Origin: Mesorhizobium sp.
GTDB taxonomy: Bacteria > Pseudomonadota > Alphaproteobacteria > Rhizobiales > Rhizobiaceae
Length of the DNA: 64,000 nt
NCBI GenBank assembly: GCA_004963905.1
Contig: SUGL01000021.1
Location: 61,364-125,363, forward strand
Direction of reading: 5' to 3'
Shown: in pieces, positions 55,055 through 62,813 of the stretch
Layout: the number at the start of each line of letters is the position of its first letter
How positions within the stretch are numbered: position 1 is the stretch's first letter
Translations under genes and position numbers: made by a program
Notes under the pieces: model-generated
The model's input: the letters and a program-made list of their open reading frames with translations, nothing else
Databases searched by the model: none
Told to the model about the DNA's origin: nothing

Positions 55055-55285
55055 ATGAAGCTTTACAAGGGATACGCCGGCTCGATCGAGTTCGATGAAC
55101 AAGACATGGTATTCCATGGCCGCATCCTTGGCATTCGAGACATTTTTACGTTCGAGTCCGAGACTGCCGAGGAACTGGTGAAGGCGTTCCATGACAGCGT
55201 CGACGACTACCTTGCCTTTTGCAAGGAACGTGGTGTTGATCCGCAGAAACCCTATTCGGACAAGCTTGCGCTGCGCACCGTTTGA
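55055..55285 (+). CDS. Solo HicB-family protein
   Basis: A 76-residue protein: [60 protein letters not shown] and PQKPYSDKL. This is the partial RNase H fold of HicB antitoxins, including the [14 protein letters not shown] pattern. No HicA toxin gene (a small dsRBD-like protein) is found on either side. The C-terminal DNA-binding domain is also missing, since the protein ends at LALRTV. It may be a free-standing regulator or a leftover of a TA pair. It overlaps the mccB promoter region. Confidence 0.85.
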   Translation: MKLYKGYAGSIEFDEQDMVFHGRILGIRDIFTFESETAEELVKAFHDSVDDYLAFCKERGVDPQKPYSDKLALRTV

Positions 55286-55305
55286 ATGAGCCATTAGAGG
55301 CGTTC

Positions 55306-55540
55306 GAGATTTGCCGAGGCCTTCCGAATGTCGTCATCCCAGGGCGCAGCAGGAGCGAAGCTCCGTCGCGAAGACCCTGGGATCCATGCCGTAACCTAGC
55401 GCGAGGGATGCAACGGAGCAGAATTCTGGACCGTCGCAACGCTTCGAAGTCACGGCATGGATCCTGGGGTCTGCGCCGCGTCGCTTCGCTCCTTGCTCCG
55501 CCCCAGGATGACGAAATTCGGAAGGCCTCGGCAAATCTCA
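55306..55540. repeat. Family C long inverted repeat with extended arms
   Basis: The longest-armed copy: GAGATTTGCCGAGGCCTTCC (from 55306) and its complement up to about 55539 match nearly perfectly, with TCGTCATCC/GGATGACGA next to them, so the arms pair over some 33 bases with one mismatch. The inner part includes CAGAATTCTGGACCGTCGCA. It lies after the HicB-like gene and before the ivd stop. Confidence 0.9.
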
Positions 55541-55599
55541 TCGACATTCGTTCTGGCGGCATCACCATGATCCACCTGTCAAGACTTAGCGCCAACGAG

Positions 55600-56763
55600 C
55601 TAGACCCCCTCCGCCATGATCTCGCGGCCGATCAGCCAGCGGCGGATCTCGCTGGTGCCGGCGCCGATCTCGTAGAGCTTGGCGTCGCGCAGCAGCCGTC
55701 CGGTCGGATAATCGTTGATGTAGCCGTTGCCACCGAGCAGCTGGATGGCGTCGAGCGCCATCTGCGTCGCCTTTTCGGCCGCGAACAGCACGCAGCCGGC
55801 GGCGTCCTTGCGTGTCGTCTCGCCGCGGTCGCAGGCGGCAGCCACGGCGTAGACATAGGCGCGCGCGGCGTTCATCGTCGTGTACATGTCGGCCAGCTTG
55901 CCCTGCACCAGCTGAAAGCTGCCGATCGGCTGGCCGAACTGCTTGCGCTCATGCACGTAAGGCACCGCCACGTCGAGGCAGGCCGCCATCAGCCCGATCG
56001 GCCCGCCGGAGAGCACCGCGCGCTCATAGTCGAGACCCGACATCAGCACTTCGACGCCGCGTCCTTCCTCATGCAGCACGTTCTCGAACGGCACCTCGAC
56101 ATTCTCGAACACCAATTCACCGGTGTTGGAGCCGCGCATGCCGAGCTTGTCGAGTTTCTGTGCGACCGAAAAACCGGCGAAGGCCTTCTCGATGATGAAG
56201 GCGGTGATGCCGCGCGAATGACGCTCGGGATCGGTCTTGGCATAGACCACCAGCGTCTCGGCGTCAGGGCCGTTGGTGATCCACATTTTCGAGCCGTTGA
56301 GCACATAGCGGTCGTTGCGCTTTTCGGCGCGCAGGCGCAGCGACACCACGTCGGAGCCGGCGCCTGATTCGGACATCGCCAGCGCGCCTACGCTTTCGCC
56401 GCTGCAGAGCTGTGGCAGGTACTTTTCCTTCTGCGCCGGTGTCGCCCAGCGGTTGATCTGGTTGACGCAGAGATTGGAATGCGCGCCGTAGGAAAGGCCG
56501 ACCGAGGCGGAAGCGCGCGAAATCTCTTCCATCGCCACGACATGTGCGAGATAGCCCATGCCGCTGCCGCCGAACTCCGGATCGGCGGTGATGCCGAGCA
56601 GGCCGAGCGCGCCGAGCTCGCCCCACAGATGCGCCGGGAATTCGTTGGAGCGGTCGATCTCGGCCGCGATCGGCGCGATCCTGTCCTGCGCGAAGCGCCT
56701 TACCGTATCGCGCAGCGCCTCGATGTCGGCATCGAGCCCGAAGTTCAGCGTATTTGCGTACAT
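55600..56763 (-). CDS. ivd: Isovaleryl-CoA dehydrogenase
   Basis: A 387-residue acyl-CoA dehydrogenase from the ATG at 56763 after GGGGAGGAA. Family signs: [60 protein letters not shown] (FAD contact), [18 protein letters not shown] and [20 protein letters not shown]. The sequence [12 protein letters not shown] and the catalytic-region Glu in [14 protein letters not shown] match isovaleryl-CoA dehydrogenases, the step before MCC in leucine breakdown. Electrons pass to ETF and ETF-QO. It lies just after the TetR gene on the same strand. Confidence 0.93.
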   Translation of the reverse strand: MYANTLNFGLDADIEALRDTVRRFAQDRIAPIAAEIDRSNEFPAHLWGELGALGLLGITADPEFGGSGMGYLAHVVAMEEISRASASVGLSYGAHSNLCVNQINRWATPAQKEKYLPQLCSGESVGALAMSESGAGSDVVSLRLRAEKRNDRYVLNGSKMWITNGPDAETLVVYAKTDPERHSRGITAFIIEKAFAGFSVAQKLDKLGMRGSNTGELVFENVEVPFENVLHEEGRGVEVLMSGLDYERAVLSGGPIGLMAACLDVAVPYVHERKQFGQPIGSFQLVQGKLADMYTTMNAARAYVYAVAAACDRGETTRKDAAGCVLFAAEKATQMALDAIQLLGGNGYINDYPTGRLLRDAKLYEIGAGTSEIRRWLIGREIMAEGV

Positions 56764-56776
56764 GCCGTTCCTCCCC

Positions 56777-56806
56777 GCGCATGACCCCGAAAAAAGGATC
56801 ATGCGC
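56777..56806. repeat. Short family A-like palindrome between TetR gene and ivd
   Basis: GCGCATGA and TCATGCGC flank ACCCCGAAAAAAGG-type sequence, a 30-bp hairpin between the TetR stop and the ivd ribosome-binding site. Confidence 0.75.
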
Positions 56807-56812
56807 AAAAAT

Positions 56813-57463
56813 TCAAAGTGCTGCAGCGTCCCTTGCGCGTCCGAAGGGACGCGCGGCGCCGTAGGCGTCGATCTTCGCGCCGACGAGCCGCATTGTCATC
56901 GAAAGATATGATGCAGTGACTTCGGCGATCGACAGGCGCTCGCCCGGCCGGAACCAGACGATGACGCCGGTCATCATCTGGATCAGCGCCATGGCGGTGA
57001 GCCCGACATCGTCGATCTCGAAGACGCCTGCTTCCGCGCCGTCGCGCAGGATCGCGCGCAGCTCCTTCTCATAGGCCGTGCGCAGCTTGAGGATCTGCGT
57101 CAGCCGCTCATGCGAAAGGCTGCGCAATTCCATGTTGGAGACATGGGTGGCATGGCGCCGCTCGATATGGAAGGCGATATGGTTCTCGACATAGGCGGCA
57201 AGCCGCGACGCCGGGTCGGCGCCTGCCGGGCGCGCCGTGTTCCAGGCTTCCAGCAGGCCCTCCATGTGCTCGCGCATCAGCGTGAACAACAGGTCTTCCT
57301 TGGTCGGGAAATAGCGATAGAGCGCGGCGGCCTGCACGCCGACTTCGGCCGCGAGCTGGCGCATCGACATCGCCTCGTAGCCGAGGCGCGCGATCAGGCT
57401 GACCGCCGCTTCGCGGACGGCCGCCTCGGTTTTTTCTCCGTCGGAACCCGTGGTGCGTGCCAT
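56813..57463 (-). CDS. TetR family regulator of the leucine-degradation genes
   Basis: A 216-residue TetR regulator. The DNA-binding domain spans residues 10-58: [20 protein letters not shown], then [20 protein letters not shown] with FPTKEDLLF. The C-terminal part resembles TetR_C domains of acyl-CoA-sensing regulators ([20 protein letters not shown]). It is followed after 49 bases by ivd and probably represses ivd and the mcc genes, as TetR-type Liu regulators do in other proteobacteria; this link is inferred from position. A GAACGTTC palindrome lies in its own promoter. Confidence 0.9.
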   Translation of the reverse strand: MARTTGSDGEKTEAAVREAAVSLIARLGYEAMSMRQLAAEVGVQAAALYRYFPTKEDLLFTLMREHMEGLLEAWNTARPAGADPASRLAAYVENHIAFHIERRHATHVSNMELRSLSHERLTQILKLRTAYEKELRAILRDGAEAGVFEIDDVGLTAMALIQMMTGVIVWFRPGERLSIAEVTASYLSMTMRLVGAKIDAYGAARPFGRARDAAAL

Positions 57464-57480
57464 ATCTCGCCTCTAGGGTA

Positions 57481-57509
57481 TTAATAAAACGAACGTTCAA
57501 TTAATTCAA
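57481..57509 (-). promoter_or_regulatory. Promoter with palindromic operator of the TetR-ivd unit
   Basis: On the minus strand TTGAAT (57509-57504), a 17-nt spacer and TATTAA (57486-57481) form a good promoter upstream of the TetR start at 57463. The perfect palindrome GAACGTTC (57491-57498) is in the spacer, where a repressor would block polymerase. Autoregulation is inferred. Confidence 0.6.
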
Positions 57510-57573
57510 GGCTTTCTTGTGGAGAGAGATGCCCGGCAGGGCAGAGGGAGCACGAAGGGTTGCGGCTTGTCGC

Positions 57574-57736
57574 CTTCGTCATCCTAGGGCGGAGCAAGGA
57601 GCGAAGCGACGCGCGCAGACCCTAGGATCCATGCCGTGACGCTAAGGCATTGCAACGGTTACAGAATTCTGCACCGTCGCACTCTACGGCAAGGGTCACG
57701 GCATGGATCCTCGGGTCAAGCCCGAGGATGACGAAG
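57574..57736. repeat. Family C long inverted repeat flanked by family D fragments
   Basis: Ends CTTCGTCATCCTAGGG and CCGAGGATGACGAAG, with GGAGCAAGGAGCGAAGCGAC and TACAGAATTCTGCACCGTCG inside. On its left, GATGCCCGGCAGGGCAGAGG (near 57529-57548), and on its right, GGCGGGACAGCGCCCCCCTG (near 57769-57788), are pieces of family D, as if the C element had landed in a D element. Confidence 0.8.
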
Positions 57737-57808
57737 CGCTGGCGGAGCCTGAGTACTGCAGAAAGGCCGGCGGGACAGCGCCCCCCTGTCCCCCGCCGCC
57801 TTCGCCAA

Positions 57809-58090
57809 TCACGCAACGATCCTGAAGTCGGCTGGCGCATCATCGGCGGCTTCCTCGATCTCGACCTTCGAGACCAGCGCGCCCCGCGGCCCTTGCCAAA
57901 GCCGCTCGATCATGGCGGCGACTGCGGCGTCTGCGCCGGCGATGAGCGCCGTGACCGAGCCGTCGCGCTCGTTGCGCACCCACCCCGTCAACCCGAGACG
58001 CACGGCTTCGCTCCGCGTCCAGACCCGATAGCTGACGCCTTGCACCGTGCCGAAAATGCACGCCCTGACAGCCCGTTGTTCACCCTGCAT
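57809..58090 (-). CDS. acyP: Acylphosphatase
   Basis: A 93-residue enzyme from the ATG at 58090. It has the family signature [20 protein letters not shown], with the phosphate-binding loop and Arg, and [20 protein letters not shown] with the catalytic Asn. It hydrolyses acyl phosphates such as acetyl phosphate or carbamoyl phosphate. Size and motifs are normal. Stand-alone gene, cytosolic. Confidence 0.94.
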   Translation of the reverse strand: MQGEQRAVRACIFGTVQGVSYRVWTRSEAVRLGLTGWVRNERDGSVTALIAGADAAVAAMIERLWQGPRGALVSKVEIEEAADDAPADFRIVA

Positions 58091-58160
58091 TGCCAAGCTC
58101 CAGTATCTTCCTCATCAATCTGGAGCAGCGCGGATCAAATGCAACGGTCACGAAAGGCGA

Positions 58161-58194
58161 GTGACTTCGTCAATTAAATAGTTGACTTGGTCAA
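58161..58194 (+). promoter_or_regulatory. Paired MarR-type operators
   Basis: Two related sites, GTGACTTCGTCAA (58161-58173) and TTGACTTGGTCAA (58182-58194), each with a TGAC-ttN-GTCA dyad, are spaced by exactly 21 bases, two helical turns. They lie 50-85 bases upstream of the MarR gene start. The spacing and symmetry fit cooperative binding by MarR dimers on one DNA face. Confidence 0.6.
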
Positions 58195-58244
58195 GTTGAA
58201 GGAGAATTGTCGGATGGCGCAAATGTCTCTGAGGGGAGGTCTGC

Positions 58245-58733
58245 ATGCCTCACGAAGCCCTGGTCGACGAGATTCGCCGCTTCAACCGGTTCTACACCCG
58301 CCTCGTTGGACTGCTCGATGAAACATTGGTCCAGAGCCCCTACACGCTGACCGAGGCTCGCGTGTTGTTCGAGCTCGACCGCAGGCCCCGAACTGCCGGC
58401 GGAGAGGCCGGCCTCCTGGCGCGGATGTTTCATCTCGATGTTGCGCCGATAGCGTCGGAACTGGCCGGCGAACTGCGGCTCGCGCCCGTCTACGTTCTGA
58501 GAATCCTTAGGAAATTCATCGCCATGGGGTTGGCCGGAATACATGCTGGTCCTGAAGGCGGGCCATCCTTCGTTTCGCTCACCCCGCGCGGCAAGGCCGC
58601 GCTGGCCGACCTCGAGGCGGGAACGATCCGCGACCTTGCCCGCCTGACCGACAAGCTCTGCGATGAGGAAGCCCTGGCGCTTTCGGACGCGCTGAAGCGC
58701 GTGACGCGCCTGCTGGAAACCGCAAGAACGTGA
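58245..58733 (+). CDS. MarR family transcriptional regulator
   Basis: A 162-residue winged-helix regulator. The N-terminal dimer helix is VDEIRRFNRFYTRLVGLLDE, followed by SPYTLTEARVLFELDR; the DNA-binding part is SELAGELRLAPVYVLRILRK; the wing includes GGPSFVSLTPRGKAALADLE. It resembles the MarR half of MarR-GNAT fusion proteins, but no acetyltransferase domain follows. The start at 58245 has GAGGGGAGG upstream. Two matched dyads upstream point to autoregulation. The controlled genes are unknown. Confidence 0.9.
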   Translation: MPHEALVDEIRRFNRFYTRLVGLLDETLVQSPYTLTEARVLFELDRRPRTAGGEAGLLARMFHLDVAPIASELAGELRLAPVYVLRILRKFIAMGLAGIHAGPEGGPSFVSLTPRGKAALADLEAGTIRDLARLTDKLCDEEALALSDALKRVTRLLETART

Positions 58734-58798
58734 AATTTGCCGATAGGCTTCCCGTGAAATCAGCGCAAGCGCTGGGGGCTAGCTGAAGCCTCCCCAAC

Positions 58799-58983
58799 CT
58801 CGTCATCCCAGGGCGGAGCAAGGAGCGAAGCGACGCGCGCAGACCCTGGGATCCATGCCGTAACCTCAGCCGAAGAATGCAGCGGGGCAGAATTCTGCAC
58901 CGTCGCAACACTTCGAAGTCACGGCATGGATCCTTGGGTCTACGCGGTACGCTTCGCTTCCCGCTCCGCCCAAGGATGACGAC
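58799..58983. repeat. Family C long inverted repeat
   Basis: Ends CGTCATCCCAGGGCGGAGC and CTCCGCCCAAGGATGACG, with GCAGAATTCTGCACCGTCGC and CACGGCATGGATCC inside. It lies between the MarR gene and the convergent aminotransferase gene. The remaining stretch to 59129 holds no gene that I can see. Confidence 0.88.
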
Positions 58984-59129
58984 GGGATGGGCGTTTCGGC
59001 CAATCGCCAAGGCATGCGGCCTGCCAACACAAACTTAGCCGACCGGTCAAGATCCCTGGGCTAGGGAACCTAGGAGAAGCCGCTTTTCGCGCTGCGGTGC
59101 GTCACCTCACCGGTATAGCCGGGGGCCGG

Positions 59130-60242
59130 TCAATTCCCCCTTGCTGCCGCCAGCGCGCCTGGCAATTCCTCGGCGAAGATGTCGAGCTCGTGGTCGAGGC
59201 CGACGCTGACCCTGATGCAGCGGTCGAGCCGTGGCGCCATCGGCTTGCGGATGAAGACGTCGCGCGACAGAAGCGCCTGCATCACCTTCAGCGCGAATGC
59301 GCCGTCGCGGCCGCAGTCGATGGTGACGAAATTGGTGGCCGAGGGCAGCGGCTTCAGGCCGTTCTCCTCGGCGATGGCCGCAATGCGCCGGCGCCCGGCC
59401 GTCACGCGCGCCACCACCGAATTCAGATAGGCCTGGTCGGCGAGCGCCTCGAGGCCGGCGATCTGCGCCATGCGGCTGACGCCATAATGGTTGCGGATCT
59501 TCTCGAAGTCGCGGATCACTTCAGCCTCCGCCACCGCATAGCCGCAGCGAATGCCGGCCAGCCCGTAAGCCTTGGAGAAGGTGCGCATGCGCACCACGTT
59601 CGGCCGCGCGACGTCGATCGGCGGCAGCGCCGAGGCCGGTCCCAGCTCGCCATAAGCCTCGTCCAGCACCAGCATCGTGGTTTCCGGCAGCGCCTCTATG
59701 AAGCGGATGACGTCAGGCGCTTCCCACCAGCTTCCCATCGGGTTGTCCGGATTGGAGAGATAGACGAGCGGCGCCTTTTCCCTGGTCACTGCCGCGAGAA
59801 GCCCTTCGAGATCCTCCTTGTCGTTGGCGTAGGGCACCGTCACCAGCCGGCCGCCGACACCGGCGATGTGGAAGTTGAAGGTCGGGTAGGCGCCAAGCGA
59901 GGTGACCACCGCATCACCCGGCCCGACATACATGCGCGCCACCAGTCCCAGCAGCCCGTCTATGCCTTCGCCCACGACGACGTTCTCGACGCCGACATCG
60001 TGATGCGCGGCCGCCGCGACCTTGAGGTCGTAATTGTCGGGGTCGCAATACATCCACTGGTCGCGGGCGACGCTCTCCATGCGGGCAATGACGCGCGGCG
60101 AGGGGCCAAAACTGCTTTCATTGGCGCCGATGCGAGCGCGAAAAGGCCGCCTCCGCTCGCGCTCCTGCGCCTCCGGCCCGACGAACGGCACCGTGGTGGG
60201 AAGCGCGCCGATGATCGGCGTAAGGGGAGGGCGCTGGCGCAT
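59130..60242 (-). CDS. Pyridoxal-phosphate aminotransferase (histidinol-phosphate aminotransferase-like)
   Basis: A 370-residue fold-type I aminotransferase from the ATG at 60242 (MRQRPPLTPIIGALPTTVPF). Substrate-loop and PLP motifs: RIGANESSFGPSPRVIARME, VVVGEGIDGLLGLVARMYVG, VYLSNPDNPMGSWWEA (Asn of the cofactor ring), LVLDEAYGELGP (Asp/Tyr) and RTFSKAYGLAGIRCGYAVAE with the Schiff-base Lys. It is close to HisC-type enzymes but reads as a paralogue; the substrate could be histidinol phosphate or another amino acid. The frame extends to 60500 but the added part lacks family similarity. Divergent from the sulfotransferase gene. Confidence 0.88.
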   Translation of the reverse strand: MRQRPPLTPIIGALPTTVPFVGPEAQERERRRPFRARIGANESSFGPSPRVIARMESVARDQWMYCDPDNYDLKVAAAAHHDVGVENVVVGEGIDGLLGLVARMYVGPGDAVVTSLGAYPTFNFHIAGVGGRLVTVPYANDKEDLEGLLAAVTREKAPLVYLSNPDNPMGSWWEAPDVIRFIEALPETTMLVLDEAYGELGPASALPPIDVARPNVVRMRTFSKAYGLAGIRCGYAVAEAEVIRDFEKIRNHYGVSRMAQIAGLEALADQAYLNSVVARVTAGRRRIAAIAEENGLKPLPSATNFVTIDCGRDGAFALKVMQALLSRDVFIRKPMAPRLDRCIRVSVGLDHELDIFAEELPGALAAARGN

Positions 60243-60404
60243 GGCAAAAGCTCGGTTGAGAAAGGGTCTTCTTGCTAGCGTGGGCGAGGGGTGGGTGCAA
60301 GTTGGTTGACAGGGTGCAGCGGCGGGCGCTTGCTGTCGGCCTCCGAGTTCGACGCGGACGACGTATCGCTGGATTCTGTCTGCCGCTTTTGCTAGCGAGG
60401 CGGG

Positions 60405-62081
60405 ATGAGCAACCGATTGCCGCCCGCCTGGGCAAAGCACCTCAAGACGCAGCCCTCGGCGAGGGCGGTATCGCCGAAAGCTGCAGCACCCAAAGCCCAA
60501 CCGAAGGCCAGCCCGCCCCGTAGTCAGGCCGACGACTTACTGTTGAGGCAGGCGCTCGAACTGCAAGCAGCCGAGCAATTGCCGGAGGCCGAGGAACTCT
60601 GCCTCAAGGTTCTGGCGCGTACGCCAAACCACCCTTTGGCTTTCTACATCCTGGGAACCCTTGGCATCGGATACGATACCGAGAAGGCCTTGCGGTACTT
60701 TGCCCGCGCGGTCGCGGAGGAACCGCGAAATCCTTACTACCACCTTAGCCTCGGTGAGACTTACCTGAAGCTCAGCGAATTCACGCCGGCAATCAGGCAC
60801 ATTCAGCAGGCCTTGGCTTTGAAGCCGGACCTGGTGGAAGCTCTTTGCGCCTTGGGCGATGCCTACAATTCGTTCGACAAGGGAGAAATGGCACTGCCGC
60901 TTTTTGAGAAGGCGCTGAAGATCGACCGTGATCACCCTCTAGCCCGGATTGGGCTGCCCCGCGCGCTCACAAGCCTCGGACGCATGGACGAAGCCGCACT
61001 TCACCTGAAGGCGGCGATAGAACGGCGCATTGCGGTGCCCGCGGCCTATAACGAACTTGTACGCACGCGCAAGTACACGGAAGAGCCGCCAGAGCTCGCG
61101 GCGATCCTAAGGGAGCTTCGGGACCCGGGCCAAATGTCGGAGGGAGCGGCAGCGCTCCATCACGCCGCCGGAAAGGCGCTCAACGACCTCCGTCGCTACA
61201 AGGAGGCGATGGACCACTTCAAGCAAGGAAATCTGGCCGGGGGCCAAAAATTCGACATAGGAAGCTACCGTCGCTGGGTCGATGCCATGATCGAAACCTT
61301 CACGCCCGAACTGGTGACTTCAATGGCCGCTTACGGCAATCCCTCGGAGGCGCCCGTATTCGTCGTCGGCATGCCTCGCTCGGGCACGACGCTGACGGAG
61401 CAGATTTGCGCCAGCCATCCCGATGTCCATGGCGCCGGCGAGCTCAGCAAGCTTAGACGAATTGCCAATGGGATAGGCCTCAAAGATAGCCCCGACGCAA
61501 ATCTCGGCAAATCGGTCGCGACGATTACTCCCGAACTGACCAAGACGCTCGCAGCGGAGCATCTTGCCTATCTGCGCGAGCGAGCGCCCGCCGCGCTCCG
61601 AATCGTCGACAAGATGCCCCACAATTTCGAGTTGATCGGCCTTGTCGGTATTTTGTTTCCCAACGCGCGCATCATTCATTGTCGCCGCGACGCCATCGAC
61701 AATTGTATTTCCTGTTTCGTCCTGCAGTTCAGTGAAGCGCACAGCTACAGCGCAGATCTCGAGACACTGGGGCTCTACTACAGGGAATATGACCGTCTGA
61801 TGCGGCATTGGAGCAAGGTTCTTCCGGGGCGCATCTTCGAAAACCAGTACGAGACGCTGATCGAGAACCAGGAGGAGCAGTCGCGCCGCTTGATAGATTA
61901 TCTCGGGCTGCCCTGGGACGAAGCCTGCTTGCGTTTTTTTGACAGGGCTGGCTCAGTAAACACCTATAGCAATTGGCAGGTCCGCCAGCCGATCTACAAG
62001 TCGTCGGTCAAGCGATGGAAGAATTACGAAAGCGAGATCCAGCCGCTGATCGAAGCGTTGGGCGATCTGGCCGAGGTTTGA
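60405..62081 (+). CDS. TPR-containing sulfotransferase
   Basis: A 558-residue protein joining N-terminal TPR repeats to a sulfotransferase domain. After a Lys/Ala/Pro-rich leader, TPR units run from about residue 45 to 260 (AEELCLKVLARTPNHPLAFY, PYYHLSLGETYLKLSEFTPA, KPDLVEALCALGDAYNSFDK). The catalytic part starts near residue 310, with the PAPS 5'-phosphosulfate loop VVGMPRSGTTLTEQI and the 3'-phosphate site IIHCRRDAIDNCIS. It should move sulfate from PAPS to a protein, lipid or sugar. The acceptor is unknown. No signal peptide is seen. No neighbour makes PAPS. Confidence 0.92.
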   Translation: MSNRLPPAWAKHLKTQPSARAVSPKAAAPKAQPKASPPRSQADDLLLRQALELQAAEQLPEAEELCLKVLARTPNHPLAFYILGTLGIGYDTEKALRYFARAVAEEPRNPYYHLSLGETYLKLSEFTPAIRHIQQALALKPDLVEALCALGDAYNSFDKGEMALPLFEKALKIDRDHPLARIGLPRALTSLGRMDEAALHLKAAIERRIAVPAAYNELVRTRKYTEEPPELAAILRELRDPGQMSEGAAALHHAAGKALNDLRRYKEAMDHFKQGNLAGGQKFDIGSYRRWVDAMIETFTPELVTSMAAYGNPSEAPVFVVGMPRSGTTLTEQICASHPDVHGAGELSKLRRIANGIGLKDSPDANLGKSVATITPELTKTLAAEHLAYLRERAPAALRIVDKMPHNFELIGLVGILFPNARIIHCRRDAIDNCISCFVLQFSEAHSYSADLETLGLYYREYDRLMRHWSKVLPGRIFENQYETLIENQEEQSRRLIDYLGLPWDEACLRFFDRAGSVNTYSNWQVRQPIYKSSVKRWKNYESEIQPLIEALGDLAEV

Positions 62082-62222
62082 CCAGTAGTTTCCAGTCTAT
62101 TGCTGGCTTTTCCTGCAACCATGCAGTCAATTCGCGGCCAACCATCGCGCTCGCTCCCTTCGCTCAGGCGCCGCCTGCCTGCTCCAAGTCTTGCTTGGGG
62201 ACCAAAGGTGGCCGCTCCACTT

Positions 62223-62492
62223 TCGTCAATCCTTGGGCGTAGCGAAGCGAAGACCCAAGAATCGATGACGCGACCCCAGAGCTTTGCGGTGGTGGAGAAG
62301 TCTTGAGACGCTGGCGGGACAGCGCCCCCCTCTGCCCTGCCGGGCATCTCCCCCACAAGGGACCCACGTGGGGGAGATCGGACGTCGCCGTGGCTTTCGC
62401 CAATTGCCGACGTCGCAGGAATAAGCGGGGCGCCCGAGTTGCCAATCTCCCCCCTCGTGGGGGAGATGTCCGGCAGGACAGAGGGGGGCGCG
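62223..62492. repeat. Family C fragment followed by full family D repeat
   Basis: A short fragment of family C (CCTTGGGCGTAGCGAAGCGA..., 62223-62270) precedes a full family D element at 62314-62492 with ends GCGCCCCCCTCTGCCCTGCC and GGCAGGACAGAGGGGGGCGC. The rest of the gap up to the porin terminator (62493-62760) contains no convincing gene. Confidence 0.8.
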
Positions 62493-62763
62493 AAGGATCA
62501 CGAGCGATCTCACCCTTGCGCCGCGCATTCTCGGCTAGGTCGCGGCGGGCACCGCATCGCTTCGCCATTGCGCCATCTAGGTTGATAAAAGCGATGGGCG
62601 TTCCAGCCGATTCCAAACGTTTCGATGGTTTGCCGAAACGAAATCTTGGTCGACGATGACTGCAACTTGTCCGGATTGACCCCGCTTGCGTGCGGGTCCC
62701 TGCGGCCGCGCGAAATGCAACCCTCAGCAGAATTGCACGTCGGGTACCGTCAGCAGCAAAGAA

Positions 62764-62791
62764 AAAACCCGGCGGTTGCCCGCCGGGTTTT
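62764..62791 (-). terminator. Rho-independent terminator of the porin gene
   Basis: A 12-bp perfect stem AAAACCCGGCGG/CCGCCGGGTTTT with the loop TTGC. On the minus strand it is followed by TTCTTTGC and lies 22 bases after the porin stop codon. Confidence 0.9.
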
Positions 62792-62813
62792 CGATTCAAT
62801 CAGGCAGAGCCTG

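Noticed and set aside
59040-59110. Possible tRNA or small structured RNA suggested by nearby short inverted repeats
   Set aside because: No TTCGA-type T-loop, acceptor stem or CCA-like end could be fitted; only short chance stems such as TCCCT/AGGGA are seen.
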